Shown piece after piece: positions 41,972 to 49,309 of a DNA stretch of 64,000 nucleotides. Both the position numbers and the translations under genes were made by a program. The notes beneath the pieces were generated by a model. The model saw nothing but the letters and a program-made list of their open reading frames with translations. It did no database searches and was not told the origin of the DNA. Each line of letters starts with the position of its first letter. The first letter of the stretch is position 1. This DNA comes from Terrimonas ferruginea DSM 30193. GTDB lineage: Bacteria > Bacteroidota > Bacteroidia > Chitinophagales > Chitinophagaceae. Location: assembly GCF_000425585.1 (NCBI RefSeq), contig NZ_AUDS01000027.1, positions 1 to 64,000 of the forward strand. Direction: 5' to 3'.

Positions 41972-43141
41972 ATGTCAAAAAGAGATTATTACGAAGTATT
42001 GGGAGTGGCTAAATCAGCCAGTGCAGACGAAATAAAAAAGGCGTACCGCAAGGTGGCCATGCAGTATCACCCTGACCGCAACCCGGGCGATAAAGCTGCG
42101 GAAGAAAAATTCAAGGAAGCAGCCGAAGCCTATGAAATCCTGAGCGATGCAGACAAGCGTGCGCAATACGACCGTTACGGTCATGCGGGCGTGGGTGCCG
42201 GTGCGCGCGGCGGATTCAACGGCGGCGCAGGCATGAACATGGATGATATCTTCAGCAACTTCGGAGATATATTCGGTGACGATGTATTCGGTAGCTTTTT
42301 TGGCGGCGGCGGTCAGCGACGCGGCGGCGGAGGACAAAGAACGCGTGGTGTGCGCGGCAGCAATCTCCGTGTAAAACTGAAACTGACTTACGAAGAAATT
42401 GCGAAAGGCGTTACCAAAAATATCAAGGTAAAAAAATATGTCGTGTGCTCCACCTGTAACGGATCGGGAGCCAAAGACAAAAATAGCGTACAAACCTGCA
42501 GCACCTGCGGGGGCAGCGGACAGGTTCGCCGTGTGCAGAATACCTTCCTCGGCCAGATGCAGACCGTTACCACCTGTCCTACCTGTAACGGCGAAGGCAC
42601 TACGGTGACGGCGAAATGTGGAAGCTGTAAAGGTGAGGGACGTGTATACGCGGAAGAAACGATTACGATCGATGTACCGGCCGGTGTGCAGGAAGGTATG
42701 CAGCTGAATGTAAACGGAAAAGGTAATGCCGGCGAACGTGGTGGCATGGCTGGTGACCTGATTATTCTTATTGAAGAAGAAGCACACAAAGACCTTCAGC
42801 GCGACGGACTCAACGTGGCGTATGACCTGTATATCTCTTTCACCGATGCGGTGTTTGGCACTTCTGTAGAAGTACCCACCATCGACGGAAGAGCGAAGAT
42901 CAAAATACCGGCAGGCACACAAGCGGGAAAAATATTCAGGCTAAAAGGAAAAGGGTTCCCTGCTGTCAACTCTTATGAAAAAGGAGATCAGCTGATCCAG
43001 GTAAATGTATGGACGCCGCAAAATCTTACGTCGGAGGAAAAAGCTTTGCTGGAAAAACTGGGCGAATCACCCAATATGAAACCACAACCCGAGAAATCGG
43101 AGAAAGGATTTTTTGATAAATTGAGAGAGAAATTTTCTTAA
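41972..43141 (+). CDS. dnaJ: Chaperone protein DnaJ
   Basis: A 389-residue type I DnaJ. The J domain has HPD at 33-35 ([10 protein letters not shown]). A glycine-rich linker follows ([20 protein letters not shown], then a [11 protein letters not shown] run). The zinc region holds four CxxCxGxG repeats ([32 protein letters not shown]). Two beta-sandwich client-binding domains complete it. It stimulates DnaK ATPase and holds clients. It is co-transcribed with grpE. Confidence 0.97.
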   Translation: MSKRDYYEVLGVAKSASADEIKKAYRKVAMQYHPDRNPGDKAAEEKFKEAAEAYEILSDADKRAQYDRYGHAGVGAGARGGFNGGAGMNMDDIFSNFGDIFGDDVFGSFFGGGGQRRGGGGQRTRGVRGSNLRVKLKLTYEEIAKGVTKNIKVKKYVVCSTCNGSGAKDKNSVQTCSTCGGSGQVRRVQNTFLGQMQTVTTCPTCNGEGTTVTAKCGSCKGEGRVYAEETITIDVPAGVQEGMQLNVNGKGNAGERGGMAGDLIILIEEEAHKDLQRDGLNVAYDLYISFTDAVFGTSVEVPTIDGRAKIKIPAGTQAGKIFRLKGKGFPAVNSYEKGDQLIQVNVWTPQNLTSEEKALLEKLGESPNMKPQPEKSEKGFFDKLREKFS

Positions 43142-43146
43142 TTCAA

Positions 43147-43198
43147 AAGCGATCCCGAAGTTTCGGGACTGAGCTTGCCCGAAGTATCGGGCGAAGGG
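43147..43198. repeat. Double micro-palindrome element, copy 2
   Basis: TCCCGAAGTTTCGGGA (43153-43168) and GCCCGAAGTATCGGGC (43177-43192) flank CTGAGCTTG. This is the inverted, nearly identical counterpart of 7217-7262. It lies right after the dnaJ stop. Confidence 0.75.
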
Positions 43199-43211
43199 TC
43201 AAAAATAAATA

Positions 43212-43242
43212 ACGCCCTGGTCAGTTGATCGGGGCTTTTTTA
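43212..43242 (+). terminator. Terminator after dnaJ
   Basis: Arms AACGCCCTGGTCA and TGATCGGGGC followed by TTTTTT. The stem has a bulge, but the GC-rich base and T run are convincing. Confidence 0.65.
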
Positions 43243-43293
43243 TACTACTACTCGTGACATAGCATTGGCCTAGATTCTCTTTTGTGGATATCT

Positions 43294-43980
43294 CTACAAC
43301 GCATTGTTATCTTTTACGCTATCCCATTTACGGTTCTCTTTTGTATTCTCTGATAATTGAACAAGCTTCGTTCCTTGGAATAAAAATTTTGAATTTTTCA
43401 AAAAGACAAACCTGTCCAGAGAAATGTTCGTTTGAAGAATTGGTAGCAGGTAGTTTGCCTTGGGATCAAGGGTTAGCCAATTGGATGAATAGTCTGAAAA
43501 GGCAAATTTTATAGTTTTCACTTGTCTTTTCGTAAATCTGCACTCGTTAAATACCGGCATGTATCCCTTGGTCGTGTCGCCATTGATAAACACCGTTGCA
43601 TCTTTCAAGACATCTCCGTTTAAATCCTTCACCCATCCGATGATCAATGTATCACTATGAGCTGAATCAGTTGAATCATATACTTTAACAGGTACATTCG
43701 CTTTATCAAAAATGCTATTTAGTACCACTGTGTCTGAACGATAAGTCCATGACCCAAAAGAATAGATATGATACGCATCTGTTCCTGCACGCATAGTAAA
43801 AGAAGAATCATTTCTTAACTCCAAATATTCCATCCAAATACCATTTGCATTTTTCGCCTCAAACGCACCCCAAATGGAATCTTTGGAAGATGAAGTAAGT
43901 TTGCCGAGATTTTTAGGTGAACAACTATAAAGGATAATCGTAGCGATCAAACTTCCGATGTAAAATATAAGAACTTTCAT
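43294..43980 (-). CDS. Putative immunity lipoprotein for orphan RHS tip 1
   Basis: A 228-residue protein with a lipoprotein signal peptide: hydrophobic MKVLIFYIGSLIATIILYSC with the lipobox cysteine at 20. The mature part is predicted beta-rich (for example GSWTYRSDTVVLNSIF, VFINGDTTKGYMPVF) and matches no family I recognise. It starts 3 bp after the stop of orphan RHS tip 1. That position, and the parallel arrangement at three further tips, argue for an immunity role in the periplasm or outer membrane. The region is visibly AT-richer than its surroundings. Confidence 0.6.
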   Translation of the reverse strand: MKVLIFYIGSLIATIILYSCSPKNLGKLTSSSKDSIWGAFEAKNANGIWMEYLELRNDSSFTMRAGTDAYHIYSFGSWTYRSDTVVLNSIFDKANVPVKVYDSTDSAHSDTLIIGWVKDLNGDVLKDATVFINGDTTKGYMPVFNECRFTKRQVKTIKFAFSDYSSNWLTLDPKANYLLPILQTNISLDRFVFLKNSKFLFQGTKLVQLSENTKENRKWDSVKDNNAL

Positions 43981-43983
43981 ATG

Positions 43984-45093
43984 TTAACGGTTTTTTAGAT
44001 CATTACCAAAAATATAGGTAGGCGTTCTTCCTGCTTTTCTATCAAGTTCGTTGGCAGCATTTAAAGCATCTTGAATCGTAAGATTTGCATTAGCACTGTT
44101 TCGATTAATAAAGCTTTTGATGTAGCTATCTTTTGTGTATTGAAGAAGAATTGCTGCAGGAGTATTTAAAGCTAGCGATACTTTTCTATCTTTTATTAAA
44201 CTGTATGTACTTCCATTAACGGTAGTTGAATTTTCTGCAAATTTTTCAACAGTAAAAAAGCCATCTACCACACGATTTGCATTTGTTCTATCCAAGAATA
44301 AATATCCAATATCATTTGCAACAACTTCATCTGTTAAATCGTACAGCTGCTCCGATTTTCCTCCAACAAATTCTCCCGCCAAATATCCATATCCATGTCT
44401 TAACTCATGCGCTAGTACATTAAATGAATTACCGTTTCTACCATAAAGCTTAATATCAATACGCCTTTTTTCTATATTGTACCCTGCCGTTCCCTCTCCT
44501 GTTCCTGGGCCTGAATTTTCAAGAGAAACATTAAACTCCACATCGGATTCCTCCATTTCATTCCATTGAGCATTTAATTCGGTATGACGGTCTATCAGTT
44601 TTGTTAATTGGGAAATTTGAGTCAAATTATTTTCGTCATGTAGATCAAGAGCGGATAACTCAGTTATATATCCCTTTAATCGCCTGCCATTCTCTGCTCT
44701 CAATTTCTTATACGCTTCTTCCCCACCATTTGCCCAAGTAAAATAATTACCCAACCAATCTCTTTTTGTTATAGGGTTATTTTGCATTGAAGCAAACGGC
44801 GTTTCGTAATATGTAGTAACTAGATCTACCTGATGAAAGCGTCCTATTTGTGGATCCAGATTTCTGTACAAAGCCTCATAAATATTAATTCCCAGATCAT
44901 CATTATAAGCTATCCCGTTGTACTTAAACCGGTTCTTCAACTCTCCTGCTGATTTGTAGCTAATTCCCGCCATCGTCATCCCGAATTCTCGGGATAAAGG
45001 ATAATAATGGGTCTCTTCAAGTAAGGGGCATCGCGTGTGTACTAATTGGGTCCCGAAGGTTCGGGATATCAAAGAATGCCGAAGTACCGGCAC
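43984..45093 (-). CDS. Orphan RHS C-terminal tip 1, putative zincin toxin (promoterless)
   Basis: An open frame of 369 codons with no true start; its first codon (GTG) falls inside a micro-palindrome. Residues about 22-60 ([29 protein letters not shown]) copy the RHS core of the full gene at 49302-53732. The micro-palindrome at 44979-44994 adds LSRE here (a 12-bp, in-frame insertion). The unique tip from about residue 110 carries HELRHGYGYLAGE (229-233) and a later DEVVAND, consistent with a gluzincin-like zinc peptidase. It looks like a silent cassette that could replace the expressed tip by recombination. Confidence 0.65.
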   Translation of the reverse strand: MPVLRHSLISRTFGTQLVHTRCPLLEETHYYPLSREFGMTMAGISYKSAGELKNRFKYNGIAYNDDLGINIYEALYRNLDPQIGRFHQVDLVTTYYETPFASMQNNPITKRDWLGNYFTWANGGEEAYKKLRAENGRRLKGYITELSALDLHDENNLTQISQLTKLIDRHTELNAQWNEMEESDVEFNVSLENSGPGTGEGTAGYNIEKRRIDIKLYGRNGNSFNVLAHELRHGYGYLAGEFVGGKSEQLYDLTDEVVANDIGYLFLDRTNANRVVDGFFTVEKFAENSTTVNGSTYSLIKDRKVSLALNTPAAILLQYTKDSYIKSFINRNSANANLTIQDALNAANELDRKAGRTPTYIFGNDLKNR

Positions 45094-45330
45094 AGGGCAT
45101 TCACCGGGCTCTCTTGCTTACATAGACATAAAGATAACCGTTTTTGGTGGCAGCCAGGTTCTGTAAGTCAGAGAAGTGATCCTTGATAAAACCGGTCGGA
45201 TTCACCGGGATGGCGTCACCGCTGACCATCTTAAATTGCTCGTCGAAAAAGATATGAGGCATTGTTCGATTCAGGTCAGTAATAGACGCAAAGGAGGTGT
45301 GTGATATCCGTAATTTCGTTCAGTTGGCTA
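45094..45330 (-). pseudogene. Decayed RHS core upstream of orphan tip 1
   Basis: Read on the minus strand, fragments correspond to the part of the full-length RHS protein just before its core (for example CLCKQESPVNALC versus VSVNNETANVPVY), but with frame changes and stops. Micro-palindromes at 45051-45066 and 45078-45091 interrupt the copy. Positions 45331-45415 hold no recognisable feature. Confidence 0.6.
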
Positions 45331-45415
45331 GTTGTTGCAATCTTGGTTAACAAGCCAATCTACATTCATCATGCTCTACATCGGCATTTTTAATAATCAT
45401 GCTAACTTCATTCCT

Positions 45416-45883
45416 TTACATTGTATTTCCAGGAACATACAAGACATTACCATAAAAATCATCAGAGACATCAATCCTGAAAATTCTCCCTTGATATTCG
45501 AATTCGATAATATCATTGAAGTCGACGTGTGAGCGTTTCTCTGGCAAATATTTTAAGGTTGTAGCATTAATGAACACACTATCCGACAAGACAAATCGAT
45601 GACCAGCCTCGTCTTGGTACGCCATATCTACATACACCCTTTTAGCCGTGTGTTTTAACCCCTCAACACCGCATACCGACCTAAGAAAATATCCTTTTTT
45701 CATCGAGGTATCCTTGAGGAAATTATCAATCGAAGTATCTATGCTGGGTAAAAACAAGCATTTGTCTGATTGGTAATAGAAAAGATAACCAGCCTGATCG
45801 TGTATAATTTTTGATTTGCTGACAAATATTGCCTTGTTACAAGACATTAAGAAGCATAAAAGTATGATCGAAAAATATTTCAT
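45416..45883 (-). CDS. Putative immunity lipoprotein for orphan RHS tip 2
   Basis: A 155-residue protein with lipoprotein signal MKYFSIILLCFLMSC (lipobox C15). The mature region has mixed alpha/beta character (GYLFYYQSDKCLFLPS, HVDFNDIIEFEYQGRIFRID) and no family I recognise. Its start overlaps the stop of orphan tip 2 by 4 bp. It is therefore the natural candidate antidote to that metzincin-like tip, acting outside the cytoplasm. AT-rich like its neighbours. Confidence 0.6.
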   Translation of the reverse strand: MKYFSIILLCFLMSCNKAIFVSKSKIIHDQAGYLFYYQSDKCLFLPSIDTSIDNFLKDTSMKKGYFLRSVCGVEGLKHTAKRVYVDMAYQDEAGHRFVLSDSVFINATTLKYLPEKRSHVDFNDIIEFEYQGRIFRIDVSDDFYGNVLYVPGNTM

Positions 45884-46851
45884 GGCTGTCTTAGATTTTG
45901 AGTTATCGGATCCTTGTCCACAACAACATTTATAATATCACCGCTTTTAAGCCCATTCTTAGTCACGTAGTCTCCCCAACTATTCCAGTGAGTTTTGTTC
46001 ATGTTATAACGACCTTTATAGCCGGACGGCACAGCCATTATATCACCTGCATAGCCTGAATGAACTCCAGCCCATCGTCCATTTTCAGTAGCATATCTAT
46101 CGGAAAGTCCAAATAAATGAAGGACCTCATGAAAGGCGGTACCTCCTTCAGCAAAATCACCTCCACCATTTTGAAATCCTATGATAGCCATGCGTCCCGC
46201 ACCGTCATACCTTCCGATAATTCTACTCATTATATTATCAGGATCTTTTCTGACAATTTTTGATCTGGGTTGCTTACCATCGATACTTTCTGCGTTGGCA
46301 CGAGAGCCATCTCTTTTTAAAATCAACATATTATCTCCATTAGGGTTGTCTCTTATCCGGGTTTCATCCTCTTCGGTACCTTCGACAAAGGTCATACTTA
46401 AACTAATTGACCACTCCATCCCATTTTCATCAGTGAATTTTCCACTCAATAGATCTTTATTCTTTTCTAAAAACTCGTTATATTTTCCTACTTGCTGTTT
46501 CGCATTATACCCGCGCACATAAATAGTAGATGACAGTGTTATTGTTCGGTTAGCACTATCAATTCCCACTCTAGCATCGGCGCCATCGGGATCAATATAT
46601 GTAATGGGATTGTTTAGAACATAATTATATGGAGACAAATCAGCATATTTCTCAACTTTCGGATCTATTTGAAACCATCTTCCTGTTTGTTTATCGTACA
46701 TGCGCAATCCGTAATTATAAGTTTCCAACCCACTACCGTCACTAAACTCTTCCCGCTGCTCTTCCTTGCCGTTGGATTTAAACCGGTTCTTCAACTCACC
46801 GGCCGCTTTATGGCTAATCCCCGCCATCGTCATCCCGAATTCTCGGGACAA
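45880..46851 (-). CDS. Orphan RHS C-terminal tip 2, putative metzincin toxin (promoterless)
   Basis: A 323-codon frame beginning at a TTG right beside a micro-palindrome. Residues 1-90 repeat the RHS core ([53 protein letters not shown]). The tip carries HEVLHLFGLSD (H241, H245, D251) and a following GDIM (Met282). This is the HExxHxxGxxD plus Met-turn pattern of metzincin zinc proteases. The micro-palindrome adds 13 bp relative to the intact gene and breaks the frame into the upstream core. Probably silent unless recombined. Confidence 0.68.
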   Translation of the reverse strand: MSREFGMTMAGISHKAAGELKNRFKSNGKEEQREEFSDGSGLETYNYGLRMYDKQTGRWFQIDPKVEKYADLSPYNYVLNNPITYIDPDGADARVGIDSANRTITLSSTIYVRGYNAKQQVGKYNEFLEKNKDLLSGKFTDENGMEWSISLSMTFVEGTEEDETRIRDNPNGDNMLILKRDGSRANAESIDGKQPRSKIVRKDPDNIMSRIIGRYDGAGRMAIIGFQNGGGDFAEGGTAFHEVLHLFGLSDRYATENGRWAGVHSGYAGDIMAVPSGYKGRYNMNKTHWNSWGDYVTKNGLKSGDIINVVVDKDPITQNLRQP

Positions 46852-46965
46852 AAGGATAATAATGGGTGTCTTCCAATAACGGCCGGTGTATTGGGTGAAG
46901 TCGCCTTTCAGTAAACGATTCGCCGCATCGTAGCCAAAATCATATTTGCGTTTTCAATCTTTTTG
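46852..46965 (-). pseudogene. RHS-repeat fragment fused to orphan tip 2 (deletion scar)
   Basis: After the THYY codons (near 46862) the sequence jumps to a copy of 51655-51731 of the full gene (encoding KRKYDFGYDAANRLLKGN and following residues). About 1.4 kb of the parent sequence is missing between the two parts. The copy ends at about 46965 in unrelated AT-rich DNA, which continues to 47023 without features. Confidence 0.6.
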
Positions 46966-47023
46966 ATTTTGCTCTGGAATAAGTCAAATGCTATGTTGCA
47001 CTCCAGAATATTAAGGTGGTTAG

Positions 47024-47395
47024 TTAAACACTTATTGTTTCTTCATCTAAGCGGCCAGTTTTTATAGCTTTTTCTAAATGACCAACTGTGAGCTCTTTCC
47101 TTTCAAGCCTATTCCTATTTCTAAATATTCGAATTATAGCGCGTGATACAAAATCCCTTTCGTCGTCGAAATAATCGCCCAGAGGGAATTGATCTACATC
47201 AACATTAAACTCTTCTCCAAAAGCAATAAGAAATTCATCAGCATCGTCGCCGGTAATCCCTAAATCTCCTTCCAACGTAGTATCGCGATTTATTTGCTTT
47301 TTACCGTATAGGAATGGCCAGGGTAATTTATATCCAAAACCCCTTCGGTAAATAAACAGAGTAAGCGTATTAAAAATATCTTCTTTCGATTTCAT
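47024..47395 (-). CDS. DUF1493-like (acyl-carrier-like) putative immunity protein for orphan tip 3
   Basis: A 123-residue cytosolic protein with no signal peptide. TTLEGDLGITGDDADEFLIA followed by FGEEFNVDVDQFPLGDYFDD is the pattern of DUF1493, an acyl-carrier-protein-like helical family often found near polymorphic toxins. It starts 3 bp after the stop of orphan tip 3. Among the four candidate immunity genes here it is the only one lacking an export signal, and its partner tip is the only one without HExxH. Confidence 0.68.
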   Translation of the reverse strand: MKSKEDIFNTLTLFIYRRGFGYKLPWPFLYGKKQINRDTTLEGDLGITGDDADEFLIAFGEEFNVDVDQFPLGDYFDDERDFVSRAIIRIFRNRNRLERKELTVGHLEKAIKTGRLDEETISV

Positions 47396-47398
47396 AAT

Positions 47399-48316
47399 TT
47401 ATGGGTTTAGAACTACAAGAGGAGATCTTCCGGTATTATCCACGTACTGCCCATTAATCAGAGGCGGGGGAATATTGCTTACATTTCCCCCTACGGTCGA
47501 CATCCAACTACCAAAGTCATAGACATCTTTTGCCAATAATGCCCAACCTACCACCGGTACAAATCTACCCAAAAGTCCACCTGCCCGCATTAAGACTTTT
47601 TCTGCGGCCTTTTTCACAGCTACATTCTTGACTCTTTTCTCAACAATTTTGCGTGTCCTTTGTGCTCCATATCTAAACAATATAGAAGCAACAGAGGTTT
47701 TGGTATGTTTTCCAAGTACAAATGCTTTTCCGAATAAATCTTTAATTATCGGGCTGCTTTTCGATATTACTGGCCATCCTAGTCCTACTAATGTTGGACC
47801 CCACGGATTAATTATAGCCTTCGTATATATAATGGCCTTGACATTAACATTAGATAGTAGTTGACCTTTGGCAGTATCAAGTCCTAGAGGATCGAGAAAA
47901 TTCATTGGATTATTACCAACATAAGCATATAAGCTCTCATTATAATGTACTGCAGAATTTGCGGCTGTAATTGAATTGACCGGGCTTAACAAAGTCAATA
48001 TACCGACTATTCTGCCGTTTGCCACTATGTCATCATCATCTTCTCGTTCTAACTCCCTACCAGAATCATCCCAATAAGCATCCTCTTGCAGCGGATCCGG
48101 TACAGACCATCTCCCTACTTGATTATCATACATCCTCGCGCCATAGTCCGTCCACTCCAACCCGCTGCCATCACTAAACTCGTCCCGCTGTTCTTCTTTA
48201 CCGTTGTATTTAAACCGGTTCTTCAACTCTCCCGCGGCCTTCGAGCTGATCCCCGCCATCGTCATCCCGAATTCTCGGGACAAAGGGATAGTAATGGGTT
48301 TCTTCGAGTAAAGCAC
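47399..48316 (-). CDS. Orphan RHS C-terminal tip 3, toxin of unknown type (promoterless)
   Basis: A 305-codon frame. Its first ~13 residues (from a GTG) are out of the RHS frame because a 13-bp micro-palindrome insertion (48265-48280) shifts it. From [19 protein letters not shown] onward it matches the RHS core, including [20 protein letters not shown] and [16 protein letters not shown]. The tip has basic helices ([20 protein letters not shown]) and a hydrophobic [20 protein letters not shown] segment. No catalytic motif was recognised. About 100 bp of the core are nearly identical in DNA to the full gene, enough for recombination. Confidence 0.62.
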   Translation of the reverse strand: MLYSKKPITIPLSREFGMTMAGISSKAAGELKNRFKYNGKEEQRDEFSDGSGLEWTDYGARMYDNQVGRWSVPDPLQEDAYWDDSGRELEREDDDDIVANGRIVGILTLLSPVNSITAANSAVHYNESLYAYVGNNPMNFLDPLGLDTAKGQLLSNVNVKAIIYTKAIINPWGPTLVGLGWPVISKSSPIIKDLFGKAFVLGKHTKTSVASILFRYGAQRTRKIVEKRVKNVAVKKAAEKVLMRAGGLLGRFVPVVGWALLAKDVYDFGSWMSTVGGNVSNIPPPLINGQYVDNTGRSPLVVLNP

Positions 48317-48830
48317 CGCGTGTGTGAATCAACTGCATCCCGAATTCTCGGGATATCAAAGAATGCCGATGTATCGGCACAGGGCATTCACCGGACTCTC
48401 GTTGCTAACATACACATAAAGAAAACCGTTTTTTGGTGGCAGCGAGATTTTGCAAGTCTGAGAAGTGGTCTTTGGTAGAACCGGTCGGATGTACCGGGCT
48501 GGCGCCACCGCTGACCATCTTAAATTGTTCGTCGAAGAAGATGTAGTTGATGAACGCTTTGGGGCGCTGCGGGTAACTCGCATCATCCCGGTTGGGATCG
48601 TTGATAAAGGCCCCCAGTGGTGTCGTAATGTCTGTGATCGCATTCAACTGGATAAGATATCCAAGGCAACCGGTGCCACATTGGGCGAGCCAGAAGTATT
48701 CGGTGTATACTAGTGGCTCTTCCCTAACACATCCGCCTTGTCGCCTGCCATTACTTTGAGCGTAATACCCAAGCCCATTTTATTGGTGTTTGAGTTCACA
48801 GGCTATGTCTTCTGGTTGACATAACTATAA
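48317..48830 (-). pseudogene. Decayed RHS core upstream of orphan tip 3
   Basis: Pieces on the minus strand align with the full RHS protein from MAGDK through the FINYIFFDEQFKMV segment (parent: VNWLLLDERFNYVAG) to YVYVSNESPVN, in changing frames. A homopolymer indel lies near 48425-48433. Micro-palindromes at 48338-48353 and 48365-48378 add 13 bp each. Positions 48831-48862 are featureless. Confidence 0.65.
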
Positions 48831-48862
48831 AAGCTAGTGTAGAAGTGACTTTAAATTGAATT

Positions 48863-49309
48863 CTATTCGCTCGTATAAACCAGCACTGTTTGAGGGGTAA
48901 TAGGACCTCTTTTGTTTTGCGCCCTTATAAACAATGATGAATTCTTTGATAAAAAGCCTAACACCGCTCCCTTTTTAAGAGATTGACCTTTTATAACACT
49001 AATGCTCGACAGGTTGTAGTACGTAATTGAACGACCGCCTTTCTCACCTACAGTTACATTGAAAGTACTATCGCTTTTATTGAGGATATGAATCACAGAG
49101 CCGCCATCGCAGGTGCGCACAAGAGAATCCGTTGTCCATTTTATATAAATGCCTCTTTCTTCGTTCGCATATAAGTAGGGAGTAGTAGACACTACTATAC
49201 CGTTCCTCACCGGAAGTTCAAGGGTCTTTTTAGATTGTCCGTATACAGTGGGGAAAGTAAAAAATAATACAACACTTATACCAAGTGTCAACATAATTTG
49301 TCTAGTCAT
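48863..49309 (-). CDS. Putative exported immunity protein for the full-length RHS toxin, M23-like
   Basis: A 148-residue protein with a signal peptide (LTLGISVVLFFTFPTVYGQ). The mature part (GGSVIHILNKSD, SITYYNLSSISVIKGQSLKK followed by GAVLGFL) resembles the beta core of M23/LytM domains, without the zinc ligands. Its start overlaps the stop of the RHS gene by 8 bp, so the two are translationally linked. By position it should protect against the HEGQH tip, outside the cytoplasm. Family assignment is tentative. Confidence 0.58.
   Translation of the reverse strand: MTRQIMLTLGISVVLFFTFPTVYGQSKKTLELPVRNGIVVSTTPYLYANEERGIYIKWTTDSLVRTCDGGSVIHILNKSDSTFNVTVGEKGGRSITYYNLSSISVIKGQSLKKGAVLGFLSKNSSLFIRAQNKRGPITPQTVLVYTSE

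Noticed and set aside
42014-42922. Long minus-strand frame antisense to dnaJ
   Set aside because: It is a shadow of a well-supported gene. Its cysteine-poor, His/Phe-rich content has no domain signal.
48405-48647. Short minus-strand frame resembling an RHS segment as an independent small gene
   Set aside because: It aligns in part with the parent RHS protein and then goes out of frame at a T-run, so it is better read as decayed core.
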